A DNA stretch of 64,000 nt from Macrococcus bovicus (GTDB lineage Bacteria > Bacillota > Bacilli > Staphylococcales > Staphylococcaceae), in assembly GCF_004359575.1 (NCBI RefSeq), contig NZ_SCWF01000007.1, positions 28,400 to 92,399 of the forward strand, in the 5' to 3' direction. Position numbers and translations under genes: made by a program. Numbering within the stretch: position 1 is the first letter of the stretch; every line of letters starts with the position of its first letter. Positions 19,264 through 28,025 of the stretch are shown in pieces. Below the pieces are notes generated by a model. That model did not search any database and was not told the origin of the DNA. It saw only the letters and a list, made by a program, of their open reading frames with translations.

Positions 19264-19292
19264 ACTATAACAGATAACAAAATTACTGTAAA
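19264..19292 (-). promoter_or_regulatory. rpsP operon promoter
   Basis: TTTACA (19287-19292), a 17-base spacer and TATAGT (19264-19269), with TG one base before the -10 (extended -10). This is a strong SigA promoter on the minus strand, 39 bases before the rpsP start. Confidence 0.8.
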
Positions 19293-19310
19293 GTATTTTT
19301 TCTTTACAGT
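19285..19310. repeat. Perfect inverted repeat over the rpsP -35 element
   Basis: Nine-bp arms ACTGTAAAG and CTTTACAGT with an 8-base A/T loop. The right-hand half on the minus strand contains the -35 TTTACA. It could be an operator, or on RNA a weak terminator for transcription entering from the right. No known regulator motif was recognised. Confidence 0.55.
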
Positions 19311-19347
19311 TTCAAAAAATTTTTGAAGTGTTTGAAGGGCTCTTAGG

Positions 19348-19626
19348 GTTATGAGCGATAAACACTAAATATCGCTCATAACCCGGCATTCATATCCGTT
19401 TCCTACTCGTTATGAGCGATAAATCCCAAATATCGCTCATAACCCGGCATTCATATCCGTTTCCTACTCGTTATGAGCGATAAATCCCAAATATCGCTCA
19501 TAACCCGGCACTCATATCCGTTTCCTACTCGTTATGAGCGATAAATCCCAAATATCGCTCATAACCCGGCATTCATATCCGTTTCCTACTCGTTATGAGC
19601 GATAAATCCCAAATATCGCTCATAAC
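19348..19626. repeat. Tandem array of five perfect hairpins, 61-bp period
   Basis: Five 35-bp palindromic units start at 19348, 19409, 19470, 19531 and 19592. Each has 13-bp arms GTTATGAGCGATA and TATCGCTCATAAC around a 9-base loop. Units are joined by a 26-base spacer beginning CCGGCATTCATATCC that is the same in all four gaps except for one T-to-C change in the third. Copies 2-5 are identical; copy 1 differs only in the loop (AACACTAAA against AATCCCAAA). The array fills most of the space between the rpsP promoter and the nagE terminator. There is no coding potential. With the flanking entries it accounts for the 438-base gap between rpsP and nagE. Confidence 0.97.
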
Positions 19627-19661
19627 AAAAAATCTACCCAGTACTCACCTGGATAGATTCA
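19627..19661 (-). terminator. nagE terminator
   Basis: Stem AATCTACCCAG against CTGGATAGATT (one mismatch), followed on the minus strand by a run of six T. It starts three bases after the nagE stop codon and abuts the last unit of the hairpin array. Confidence 0.8.
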
Positions 19662-19663
19662 TC

Positions 19664-21112
19664 TTAACGATCCAATTGTCGTTCTACTTCATCGGCCACT
19701 TGCTGAACATGTGTGCCGATAATAATCTGTGCTTGTGTGCGTCCGCTCTTAATGACACCGGCTGCACCTGCTTGCTTAATCTCATTCACATTGATGACTG
19801 AATTATCTTTCACTTCTAATCTGAGGCGAGTTGCGCAGTTTGTCAGTGTGTCAATATTGTCTTCTCCACCTAATCCCTTGATAATATGACGCGCCATTGC
19901 TGAATACTTACCTTCTCCTTCAGCAACGCCCTCATCTATGTGCTCAGCCATATCATCTTCACGACCTAAAGTCTTCAAGTCAAAGAACTGAATAGCCGCT
20001 CTGAAAATAACATAATAAAGAACAAAGAATACTATACCTTGCATCATCAGCATCCATGGTTGATTCGACATCGGATTCAGTAATGACAGTAAGAAATCAA
20101 TTAAGCCCGCACTGAACGAAAACCCTGCTGTCCACTGGAACGATGCAGCTATAAACATTGACAGTCCTGTCAATATCGCATGAATAACAAATAGGACCGG
20201 TGCAACAAACATAAATGCAAATTCAATCGGCTCTGTAATACCCACAAAGAACGCAGAGACTGAACCTGCAAGTAACAGGCCGGCAACGCGTTTTTTCTGT
20301 TCAGTTTTAGCTGTATGATACATTGCAAGTGCAGCAGCCGGCATGCCGAACATCATAACCGGAAAGAAGCCCGCCATATAGCGGCCAGTCATACCTTCGA
20401 CCCCTTTGCCTTGCTGGAAGTTGACGATATCATTGACATTGGCAACATCAAACCAGAACACTGAGTTCAATGCATGATGAAGACCTACAGGTATGAGCAG
20501 CCGGTTGAAGAATCCATATAGACCTGCCCCTACTGGTCCTAGACCTAAGATCATCTCACCAAAATTAACGAGTCCGCTAAAGACAACTGGCCAGACAAAC
20601 AACAGGATAAATGCGAGGAACATACTTGCGAATGCCGTCATAATCGGTACAAGCCGTTTACCGCTGAAAAATGAGAGCGCCATAGGAAGTTCGGTTTCAG
20701 AAAATCGGTTATACATATAAGCAGCAATTAATCCGACTATAATACCGACGAAGACATTTGAATTATCAAGTTTTTCGAAACCTGGATTCACTTTAGCGAC
20801 ATCGACGCCTAGATATAGTGCTACATTTACAGGCTTAAGGATAGTTGAAACCATGAAAAATCCGACAACAGCAGCAAGTGCGACTGCCCCGTCATTTTTC
20901 TTCGCCATCCCGAGGGCTGTACCTACAGCAAAGAGAACACCCATCAGACCCAGTATGCTGAGACCTGCATTCTGAATAAATGAAGATACTGCATTCGGCT
21001 TTTCCTGAATGGCAATCATTGTATTGGCAATGCCGATAATAATAGCCGCAGCCGGCAGTATTGCGACTGGGAGCATAAGTGAGCGTCCCAGCTTTTGAAA
21101 GAAACTTAACAT
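19664..21112 (-). CDS. nagE: PTS N-acetylglucosamine transporter EIICB
   Basis: Membrane component of the phosphotransferase system that imports GlcNAc as GlcNAc-6-phosphate. It has 482 residues. The EIIC domain covers about 1-390, with multiple helices and the conserved substrate loop GITEPIEFAFMFVAPVLF near 265-285. The EIIB domain, about 405-482, carries the phosphorylated Cys in TNCATRLRLEV. No EIIA domain is present, so EIIA must come from another protein. It is divergent from nagA, whose product acts on the imported sugar phosphate. This context supports GlcNAc rather than glucose specificity, since the two families are similar in sequence. Confidence 0.88.
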   Translation of the reverse strand: MLSFFQKLGRSLMLPVAILPAAAIIIGIANTMIAIQEKPNAVSSFIQNAGLSILGLMGVLFAVGTALGMAKKNDGAVALAAVVGFFMVSTILKPVNVALYLGVDVAKVNPGFEKLDNSNVFVGIIVGLIAAYMYNRFSETELPMALSFFSGKRLVPIMTAFASMFLAFILLFVWPVVFSGLVNFGEMILGLGPVGAGLYGFFNRLLIPVGLHHALNSVFWFDVANVNDIVNFQQGKGVEGMTGRYMAGFFPVMMFGMPAAALAMYHTAKTEQKKRVAGLLLAGSVSAFFVGITEPIEFAFMFVAPVLFVIHAILTGLSMFIAASFQWTAGFSFSAGLIDFLLSLLNPMSNQPWMLMMQGIVFFVLYYVIFRAAIQFFDLKTLGREDDMAEHIDEGVAEGEGKYSAMARHIIKGLGGEDNIDTLTNCATRLRLEVKDNSVINVNEIKQAGAAGVIKSGRTQAQIIIGTHVQQVADEVERQLDR

Positions 21113-21155
21113 GTTTTTTCTCCTTTATCGTTTGTTAAACTTTTCACTTAATTAC

Positions 21156-21169
21156 TTTAACCGTTTTCA
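21156..21169. promoter_or_regulatory. CcpA cre-like site between nagE and nagA
   Basis: On the minus strand TGAAAACGGTTAAA matches 13 of 14 positions of the cre consensus TGWAANCGNTNWCA. It lies in the 118-base divergent intergenic region, 44 bases upstream of the nagE start and 61 before nagA. It could repress both genes in the presence of preferred sugars. Confidence 0.55.
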
Positions 21170-21193
21170 TTAACTAAAGCAATAGCCTATTTA

Positions 21194-21202
21194 TGCTATA
21201 AT
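21194..21202 (+). promoter_or_regulatory. nagA extended -10 promoter
   Basis: TGCTATAAT is a consensus extended -10 element 28 bases before the nagA start. No good -35 is visible at 17 bases, which fits the extended -10 class or an activated promoter. Confidence 0.6.
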
Positions 21203-21230
21203 GTAACCAATCTAAGAAGGAAGTGATCAC

Positions 21231-22370
21231 ATGAGTTATGTGCTGACGAATGGCACGATTCATACAGAAAAAGGCAGCGTAAATGGGCATATTATAATAG
21301 AAGAAAGTCATATCAAAGCGGTTCAGGAAGGCCCCTATTCAGGTCCGCTTGAAACGATTGATTTAGAAGGCAAACATATCCTTCCCGGCTTCATTGATAT
21401 TCACATTCACGGAGGATATGGAGAGGATTTCATGGATGCGAATGCACTGGGACTCCATCACTTATCCCGCTCATTGCTTTCAGAAGGTACAACAAGTTAT
21501 CTGGCGACGACGATGACCCAGTCCACAGAAGTCATTAGGACTGCGCTTGACACGCTTAAAACGTATCATGCCCAACAACTCCCTCATGATGCAGAGATGC
21601 TGGGCATTCATCTTGAAGGTCCCTTTATCTCTCCAGATAAAGTAGGCGCTCAGAATCCGGCCTATGTTCAAAGACCGACTATTCAAGCCATCAATGACTT
21701 GCAGGACAAAGCAGACGGCCTCATTAAAATCATGACATTCGCTCCTGAAATCGAAGGTGCAGATGAAGTCCTCAGACATTTCAAGGACGACATCATTTTT
21801 TCAGTGGGGCACACAACAGCGGATTATGGTCAGATAAACCAAGCAGCAGATAACGGTGCAAAACATATCACCCATCTCTATAATGCTTCATCACCGTTTC
21901 AGCATCGTAGTCCAGGTGCTTTCGGTGCTGCCTGGCTGAACGACCAGTTATCTGCTGAGGTGATTGTCGACGGCGTCCATTCTCACCCTGCTGCTGTAGC
22001 AATCGCGTATCGCATGAAAGGCAGAGATCGTTTTTATCTCATCACGGATGCAATGCGTGCAAAAGGAATGTCTGAAGGCACTTATGACCTGGGCGGCCAG
22101 GATGTGATCGTCAAAAATCAGACAGCGCGTCTCAGTGACGGCACACTGGCCGGCAGCATCCTCAAGATGAATGAGGGACTCCGTCTGTTAAAAGAATATA
22201 CTGGGCGTCCTCTATCAGAGCTCTGGCCTGTAACGAGTCTCAATCAGGCTAAGGCGCTGGGTATAGCTGACCATAAAGGCAGTATCGCGCCAGGTAAAGA
22301 TGCAGATCTTGTTATATTGGACGACGATTGTCAGGTGCAGATGACAATCAAGAAGGGACATCAACATTAA
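21231..22370 (+). CDS. nagA: N-acetylglucosamine-6-phosphate deacetylase
   Basis: Converts GlcNAc-6-P to glucosamine-6-P and acetate, feeding glycolysis or wall precursor synthesis. It has 379 residues. It is an amidohydrolase-fold enzyme with PGFIDIHIHGGYGEDF (metal-site HxH, about 48-63), HLEGPFISPDKVGA and GHTTADYGQ. The conserved substrate motif reads HLYNASSPFQHRSPG and the catalytic Asp lies in LITDAMRAKGMS. It starts at ATG 21231 after AGAAGGAAGTG. The liberated acetate could feed acsA elsewhere in this window. No nagB is adjacent. Confidence 0.94.
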   Translation: MSYVLTNGTIHTEKGSVNGHIIIEESHIKAVQEGPYSGPLETIDLEGKHILPGFIDIHIHGGYGEDFMDANALGLHHLSRSLLSEGTTSYLATTMTQSTEVIRTALDTLKTYHAQQLPHDAEMLGIHLEGPFISPDKVGAQNPAYVQRPTIQAINDLQDKADGLIKIMTFAPEIEGADEVLRHFKDDIIFSVGHTTADYGQINQAADNGAKHITHLYNASSPFQHRSPGAFGAAWLNDQLSAEVIVDGVHSHPAAVAIAYRMKGRDRFYLITDAMRAKGMSEGTYDLGGQDVIVKNQTARLSDGTLAGSILKMNEGLRLLKEYTGRPLSELWPVTSLNQAKALGIADHKGSIAPGKDADLVILDDDCQVQMTIKKGHQH

Positions 22371-22405
22371 AAGACATATAGAGCAGCTGCTCTATATGTC
22401 TTTTT
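22369..22405. terminator. Bidirectional terminator between nagA and mnhG
   Basis: A long perfect palindrome (17-bp arms AAAAGACATATAGAGCA and mirror, 2-base centre) in the convergent gap. A-run and T-run flanks serve both directions. Confidence 0.88.
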
Positions 22406-22758
22406 CAGTTCAGACGTTCTGCTTTTTTTCCTTTTTCCTCTGTATACATCTCAACACCAGAATGATATGCTGCACGCGTGATGAGGTGGCCCGCTACCGG
22501 GCTGGTGATATAGAGAAAGACGATGCCTAGAATAATCCTGACACTGAAGTAATGATCATTCACCCAGAAATAGATGAAGACACCTGACAGCGTCAGCAAG
22601 ACACCTAAAGTCGAACTCTTGGTAGCGGCATGACTTCGTGTGTAAACATCCTTGAACTTGACGATACCGATGGTACTGATCAACGTCATAATGCTGCCCA
22701 GCAGGATGATAAGCGCTGCAATCAGGTTACTTATGTCGTTTACGTTCAAAGATAACAC
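22405..22758 (-). CDS. mnhG: Na+/H+ antiporter subunit G
   Basis: Small membrane subunit of the Mnh/Mrp multisubunit cation-proton antiporter, 117 residues. Three hydrophobic helices lie at about 8-30, 40-62 and 66-88, and the motif [19 protein letters not shown] is typical of MrpG. It overlaps mnhF by 32 bases. It is the last gene of the operon, ending at the bidirectional terminator shared with nagA. Confidence 0.93.
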   Translation of the reverse strand: MLSLNVNDISNLIAALIILLGSIMTLISTIGIVKFKDVYTRSHAATKSSTLGVLLTLSGVFIYFWVNDHYFSVRIILGIVFLYITSPVAGHLITRAAYHSGVEMYTEEKGKKAERLN

Positions 22759-23011
22759 CTCTTTCTATAAATCGTGACGTCGCAATGGTGCTGATGAAAG
22801 CAAGTACACCGATGATAAGAACCGCTTCTAAATAGACTTGTGTCTTGTACAGCACACTGATGATAGCGACAGAAGACATCACAATGACCCCTATTGTATC
22901 AAAGGCGACGACTCTATCCGGCAATGACGGGCCTTTGGTAAGCCTGAATAATGCCAGACACATCGCAGCGCCGTAGATAATCAATGCCACTTTTATGATG
23001 ATCACACTCAT
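22727..23011 (-). CDS. mnhF: Na+/H+ antiporter subunit F
   Basis: 94-residue membrane subunit with three helices and the MrpF signature [20 protein letters not shown]. The Asp in PDRVVAFD is the conserved acidic residue of the family. It overlaps mnhE by 4 bases and mnhG by 32, so the three small subunits are translationally coupled. Confidence 0.93.
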   Translation of the reverse strand: MSVIIIKVALIIYGAAMCLALFRLTKGPSLPDRVVAFDTIGVIVMSSVAIISVLYKTQVYLEAVLIIGVLAFISTIATSRFIERGVIFERKRHK

Positions 23012-23493
23012 GAATAAATGACCTCCTTAATCAACCGTTCATAGTTCTTGATCGATTTCAGTAACTTCTTATTTTCCCTGTCCGTCTGATTTAAGGCATG
23101 AATGAGCAGCGTACTATTATCATCGGAGATCCTAAGCACAACAGAGCCCGGGGTCAGAATAATCAGCATCGTCAGCACAGTGATCTGCCAGTCGGTCGTG
23201 AGTCTGGTCTGATACTGGACCATCCCTGGATTTATCTCTGATGATTTAAATAAGATATAACGACTCGTTGAGAGACTGGATGTCAGCAGCTCATAGTTGA
23301 AAACCATAAACAACTTGAAAAGAGCCCAGAACTTAAAGAGATAAAACTTGCCGCCGAAGAACCGATGGATTAGCCAGACGATAATCAGCCCTATAAGATA
23401 ACCTTTAAAGAAAGTGGAGAAATAAAAGCGATCCTGGTCGCCGAATAACGTCCATAAAATAGCAATGAGGATATTGAGCAGAAACTGCGCCAT
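23008..23493 (-). CDS. mnhE: Na+/H+ antiporter subunit E
   Basis: 161-residue subunit, close to the usual 159. Its two N-terminal helices are followed by a cytoplasmic domain. The segment LTMLIILTPGSVVLRIS (about 108-124) is the family core. Its ATG overlaps the mnhD stop by one base. MrpE is needed for full complex activity but lacks proton-pumping motifs. Confidence 0.92.
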   Translation of the reverse strand: MAQFLLNILIAILWTLFGDQDRFYFSTFFKGYLIGLIIVWLIHRFFGGKFYLFKFWALFKLFMVFNYELLTSSLSTSRYILFKSSEINPGMVQYQTRLTTDWQITVLTMLIILTPGSVVLRISDDNSTLLIHALNQTDRENKKLLKSIKNYERLIKEVIYS

Positions 23494-24941
23494 TATTTCT
23501 CCCCTCCTTTCAATAACAGCTGGTTATAATGACTGACATCGAAGTGACTCAACATCTCTATAAGCGGCTGCGCGAACAGCGTAATACCAATTGATAAGCA
23601 TAGAAGGGTGATCAGCACCCCGTACTGATGCTGAGGAATGTCATAATCCCTCGTCTTTCCGTCCTCCCCGAAGAAGACCTTAAGAAACATTCTGATCAGC
23701 GCATATAGTGCAATCAGACTGGCTATAATCACGACGAGCGTCCCTATATAAGACTCGTCCTGCAGGCCGCCCTCTATAATCAGCAGCTTTCCTGCAAAAC
23801 CACCGAACGGCGGGACCCCTCCTATTGTCAATGTCACCATCAGGAAGATGGCGCCCAGTAGAGGATGCTTTTTAATGAGACCATGCTGGCCTTGCAATGT
23901 ACTGATATGAAGATCACGGATAATAGTGCCCGTAATCAGGAACAGCAGCCCTTTGGTCAGCATATCGTTCATCAGGTAGAGCTGCGCACCTTGCAGTCCA
24001 GCATCGGTATAGGTTGACAGTCCAAATAAAATGATGCCGATGGACAGGATAATCTGATAACAGATCATATATTTGATACTTCTATAGGCGAGCACACCGA
24101 TCGAGCCGATGACCATGGTCAAGATGCTGCCGATCAGTAATACTTCGTGTGTCACAGCAGCATGCACAGAGAATATAACAGTGAAGAAGCGGATCATGGC
24201 ATAGACTCCGACTTTTGTCAGCAAGGCACTGAATATGGCCGAGTTCTCAGTAGAGAGCACTGCATATGATTTTGGCAGCCACATAAAGAGGATGAGGGCT
24301 GACTTAAGGGCAAATACCAGCAGATATAGCAGTGCAATCAAGATAGCATGCTCCGACATACCGTGCTCCTGCACCCGTACTGATAGATGCGCATAATTCA
24401 GAGTACCATATAGGCGGTAAGTCATCGCTATAGCAGCAAGAAAGAGCCATGAGCCGATGATGTTGATGACAACGTAGGGAATGCTCGCTTTGAACTGCAC
24501 CGCCCGATTACCGATCGCCATCAGGACGAACGATGCCAGAAGCATGACCTCAAACTGCACGAATAAATTAAAGATATCCGCCGTCAGAAATGAACCGTTG
24601 ACACCTACCAGCAGGAAAAGGATAAACGGCAGCTGAGCATTCTCATGCTCCGGCCGGTTCAAGCCGTACAGCAGAATCAGCGAGGTCAGCACAAGACTGA
24701 TACCTGAGAGCGCCAAGCTGATAAAATCGCCCGCAAACTGTATACCATATGGTGCCTGCCAGCCGCCAAAATTGATGACCATCATGTCGTCAACTGCATG
24801 ATAAGAGAGCGTTAAAGCAAGGACACCAGCAACAGCACTTGCTGTTATGGCGATTTCACGCCGATATGGCTTGTATAACACTGTAACCAGACCGGCTAAT
24901 AGCGGTATTAACAGAGGCAGTAGAATCAAATTATTCATCAT
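23493..24941 (-). CDS. mnhD: Na+/H+ antiporter subunit D
   Basis: 482-residue homologue of complex I subunits NuoM/N, one of the ion-translocating subunits of the Mrp antiporter. It has about 14 hydrophobic helices, a conserved Glu in the FNLFVQFEVMLLASFVL helix (about 125-141), and a Lys in FALKSALILFMWLP (about 213). It overlaps mnhC by 11 bases. Together with MnhA it forms the membrane arm that exchanges Na+ for H+. Confidence 0.95.
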   Translation of the reverse strand: MMNNLILLPLLIPLLAGLVTVLYKPYRREIAITASAVAGVLALTLSYHAVDDMMVINFGGWQAPYGIQFAGDFISLALSGISLVLTSLILLYGLNRPEHENAQLPFILFLLVGVNGSFLTADIFNLFVQFEVMLLASFVLMAIGNRAVQFKASIPYVVINIIGSWLFLAAIAMTYRLYGTLNYAHLSVRVQEHGMSEHAILIALLYLLVFALKSALILFMWLPKSYAVLSTENSAIFSALLTKVGVYAMIRFFTVIFSVHAAVTHEVLLIGSILTMVIGSIGVLAYRSIKYMICYQIILSIGIILFGLSTYTDAGLQGAQLYLMNDMLTKGLLFLITGTIIRDLHISTLQGQHGLIKKHPLLGAIFLMVTLTIGGVPPFGGFAGKLLIIEGGLQDESYIGTLVVIIASLIALYALIRMFLKVFFGEDGKTRDYDIPQHQYGVLITLLCLSIGITLFAQPLIEMLSHFDVSHYNQLLLKGGEK

Positions 24942-25260
24942 GACCTCCTAACGCATCGATATGGTTATGCTGGGTATAGCGATATGTGCGGTAGACAATG
25001 ACGAGAAGGAATGCCGTAATCGCAAAACTGATGACAATAGCGGTCAGTATGAGCGCCTGCGGAACAGCATCTACATACTCTTCTCCATTACCGATGATCG
25101 GCACATTTTTACCTGCCTGACTCATGGACAAGAGGAAGATATTCGAGGCATGACTCAGGATACTCGTACCCAGAACAATCCGGATTAAATTCTTGGAAAG
25201 AACCAGATAAACACCTGTGAACGTCAGGATACCTGTTATTAATATCATCATTAAATTCAT
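24931..25260 (-). CDS. mnhC: Na+/H+ antiporter subunit C
   Basis: 109-residue homologue of NuoK with three membrane helices. The family segment GTSILSHASNIFLLSM (about 32-47) and the downstream DAVPQALILTAIVISFA helix are clear. It is flanked by overlaps on both sides (4 bases with mnhB, 11 with mnhD), which keeps the A-B-C-D-E-F-G order intact. Confidence 0.94.
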   Translation of the reverse strand: MNLMMILITGILTFTGVYLVLSKNLIRIVLGTSILSHASNIFLLSMSQAGKNVPIIGNGEEYVDAVPQALILTAIVISFAITAFLLVIVYRTYRYTQHNHIDALGGHDE

Positions 25261-25682
25261 GTTTGATCACCACTAATCGTCAGAAGTATCGTCATCACTA
25301 CACCCAGCACTGTCAGCAAGATGCCAAATTCGAAAACTGTCACTGTCGTAATGTGCATTTCACCGACTACCGGCAGCTGGAAATATTCATCATACTGTGT
25401 CAGCCATTCATCCCCCAGAAAGAGCGGCAGGAACAAAGTGGACAACGAAATGATATTTCCGCCAACAACCAGGTATCTGAAGTCAAAAGGAAGTAACTGA
25501 CGTATTCTCTCAGCGTCAAAAGCCAGGAACATCAGGATAAAGGCGGATGTAAAGACAAGGCCACCAATAAATCCACCGCCAGGTCCATTATGACCATTAA
25601 AAAAAATATAAAAGCCGAACGTCAATATGATGACGATTACGATTTTTGAAATCGTCAGCAGCAGTACATCATTTTCTCTCAT
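25257..25682 (-). CDS. mnhB: Na+/H+ antiporter subunit B
   Basis: 141 residues from the chosen ATG at 25682, which has AAAGGAG nine bases upstream and overlaps the mnhA end by 14 bases. A longer frame inside mnhA lacks a ribosome binding site. Four helices are predicted, with the MrpB signature FFNGHNGPGGGFIGGL near 28-43. It matches the C-terminal part of fused MrpA-like proteins in function. Confidence 0.93.
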   Translation of the reverse strand: MRENDVLLLTISKIVIVIILTFGFYIFFNGHNGPGGGFIGGLVFTSAFILMFLAFDAERIRQLLPFDFRYLVVGGNIISLSTLFLPLFLGDEWLTQYDEYFQLPVVGEMHITTVTVFEFGILLTVLGVVMTILLTISGDQT

Positions 25683-28014
25683 GTCTGACTTCTCCTTTCC
25701 TTCTAATAAGTGCAAAGATACCTAAACCTGTAATTAACAGCACAAGACCTTCAAGTAAAGTATCAAAAGCACGGAAATCTCCTAGAATCGCATTCACGAT
25801 ATTTTTACCGCCTGCAAGTTCATAGGCCTGTTCATAATATACAGAAATAGAGTCAAAACTTTCAGTAGACTGAGAAATGATCATCATCGCCATCATCAGA
25901 AGAGACATACTGAACGCAATTGTTAAGCTGACAGTTCGATTTAATCGACTCTTATTTTCTTTTTCGAGATTAGGCAAGTGATAGAAACAGCTTAAAAACA
26001 GGACTGTTGTAATGGTCTCTATTACAAACTGAGTCAGGGCAAGGTCAGGCGCAAACATGAGCACATAGATCATGGAAGTCCCGTACCCGACGACGCCTGT
26101 CAAAATGGTGGCCGTCATTCTCGACTTCACTCTTAATAGAGTCAGACAGGCCACGCTGATCACCCCCACCAAAATAGCTGGATAAATATGGACTGCGGTC
26201 AGTTCAAATGCAGGATAGACGTCAAGCAGCACTTGCAGGCTGACTGGCAGCGTCAGCACCAGTACAACACCAAACAAGAACATCAGATAATGATTCAGCC
26301 GATCGGTCATTATACGCTTGATGACTTGATGACTGATATCATCCAGTCCCTTCAATGTCTTTTTATATAATCTGTTCAGAGGCATCTCCTTATATTGCGG
26401 GAACAGCTGACGATAGGCCCCTGAAAGAATAATGGCGAGTCCGCTCAGAATAATCACAATCGTAAGCACTAGCGGCTCATTAAAACCATGCCAGGCATGA
26501 ATCGGCTTCACATAGCCGGCAGGATTGAAGCCGAGTATGACGGAGAGTGCAGGTTCAATCAAGTAGCCAAGCAGCATATTCGGTATAAAGAAGAGCAGAA
26601 TGACCAGTGCTGCCAGAATCACCGGTGAAATTAAAATGCCGCCTGATTCACCGTGGTCAATTTCAACGGTCTGCTGTCCGAAGAAGGTCCGGACGATGGC
26701 GATTACGCTGTAGACAAATGTCCCGATACTTGCAATCACGCCTGCTGCGACAAGCAGATAGACACCGTTAATCTTAAATTCCTTTAAGTCGACTAACGCT
26801 GTCAGGAACATTTCTTTCGTCAAGAAGCCACTGAGAAACGGAATCCCTGCCATAGACAATGCTGCAATAGACATGACGATAAAAGTAACGGGCAGGGCTT
26901 TTCTTAAGCCGCCTAACCGATTCATATCACGCGTATGGGCTGCATGATCGACGATTCCTGCACCCATAAAGAGCGTTGCCTTGAATATCCCGTGCGTAAT
27001 GATGTGCAGAAGTGCCGCGATAAGGGCCGTCACGATAAAGGGCTGATAAAGCGGGTTCAGCTGATCAAAGGCAGCGAGCCCGATCAGTGTCACAATCATC
27101 CCCAGCTGACTGATGGTGGAATAGGCGAGCAGCCCTTTTAAGTCGGACTGCCGCACTGCGAATAGGCTGCCGACCAGCATGGTAATCAAGCCATCAATTA
27201 TAAGAACCCACTGAAAAACAGCATCCCCGCTGAAGACCGGCAGCATTCTCAGCAGCAGATAAATACCTGCTTTCACCATTGTCGCTGAATGGAGGAAGGC
27301 ACTGACTGGCGTCGGTGCTTCCATGGCATCCGGCAGCCAGATATGAAACGGAAATTGTGCTGATTTAGTCAATGCACCTAGTAATATGGCAGCGAGAGCG
27401 AAGTAGTAGAGAAGATTTTTATCGGCGTCTTTCATGTGTTCTGCCAAAGCACTCAGATCATTAGTTCCTGTCATGACATAGAGTGCGATAAAGCCCAGCA
27501 GCATCATCATGCCGCCGAATACAGTGATCAGAAATGATTTCAGCGCCCCTTGCAGGGCAGCAGATTTCTGATACCAGAAACTGATCAGCAGGAAAGACGC
27601 AATACTGGTCAGTTCCCAGAAAAGATAGAGGACGATTGTATTGGCAGCTAGGACCACGCCGTACATCGCAATCATAAAGAGCAGCAGGTAACTGTAAAAC
27701 TTCGGTAAGTTCTCAGAGGGCGCAAGGTAGAAAATAGAATAGAGCACAACAAGAACGCCTATAAATGAAATCAGTGCAAAAAAGATGAGACTTAAGGCAT
27801 CAAGCCTGAAGGAGAAGCTGATATCAAAAGCGGGAATCCATGGAATAGTCTGGCTGAAATTCCGGCGGGATAACAGTGCATATAAAGTGAGAGCACTGCC
27901 AGCCAGCGGATAAAGCAGAACGGTCATCCCCAGTGGCAACCGCCGGGTGAAAGAATCCTGGAAAAAGATGAGACCCATCATGATGAGTCCGAACAATAGA
28001 AATGAGATGAGCAT
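25669..28014 (-). CDS. mnhA: Na+/H+ antiporter subunit A
   Basis: Largest subunit of the Mnh/Mrp antiporter, 781 residues (S. aureus form about 800), homologous to complex I NuoL with a C-terminal extension. The N-terminal oxidoreductase-like region (about 60-430) includes FHIWLPDAMEAPTPVSAFLHSA and LAYSTISQLGMI. The C-terminal MrpA-specific helices run from about 590 to 770. The gene starts 11 bases after the stop of the small recombinase-like gene, with TAAGGATG as ribosome binding site and no promoter in the gap. The complex supports pH and salt homeostasis. Confidence 0.96.
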   Translation of the reverse strand: MLISFLLFGLIMMGLIFFQDSFTRRLPLGMTVLLYPLAGSALTLYALLSRRNFSQTIPWIPAFDISFSFRLDALSLIFFALISFIGVLVVLYSIFYLAPSENLPKFYSYLLLFMIAMYGVVLAANTIVLYLFWELTSIASFLLISFWYQKSAALQGALKSFLITVFGGMMMLLGFIALYVMTGTNDLSALAEHMKDADKNLLYYFALAAILLGALTKSAQFPFHIWLPDAMEAPTPVSAFLHSATMVKAGIYLLLRMLPVFSGDAVFQWVLIIDGLITMLVGSLFAVRQSDLKGLLAYSTISQLGMIVTLIGLAAFDQLNPLYQPFIVTALIAALLHIITHGIFKATLFMGAGIVDHAAHTRDMNRLGGLRKALPVTFIVMSIAALSMAGIPFLSGFLTKEMFLTALVDLKEFKINGVYLLVAAGVIASIGTFVYSVIAIVRTFFGQQTVEIDHGESGGILISPVILAALVILLFFIPNMLLGYLIEPALSVILGFNPAGYVKPIHAWHGFNEPLVLTIVIILSGLAIILSGAYRQLFPQYKEMPLNRLYKKTLKGLDDISHQVIKRIMTDRLNHYLMFLFGVVLVLTLPVSLQVLLDVYPAFELTAVHIYPAILVGVISVACLTLLRVKSRMTATILTGVVGYGTSMIYVLMFAPDLALTQFVIETITTVLFLSCFYHLPNLEKENKSRLNRTVSLTIAFSMSLLMMAMMIISQSTESFDSISVYYEQAYELAGGKNIVNAILGDFRAFDTLLEGLVLLITGLGIFALIRRKGEVRHERK

Positions 28015-28025
28015 AGTTCACATCC

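Noticed and set aside
19348..19626. Tandem hairpin array as a CRISPR array
   Set aside because: The spacers are all the same apart from one base and there are no cas genes, so the whole 61-bp unit is a tandem duplication rather than repeats with unique spacers.
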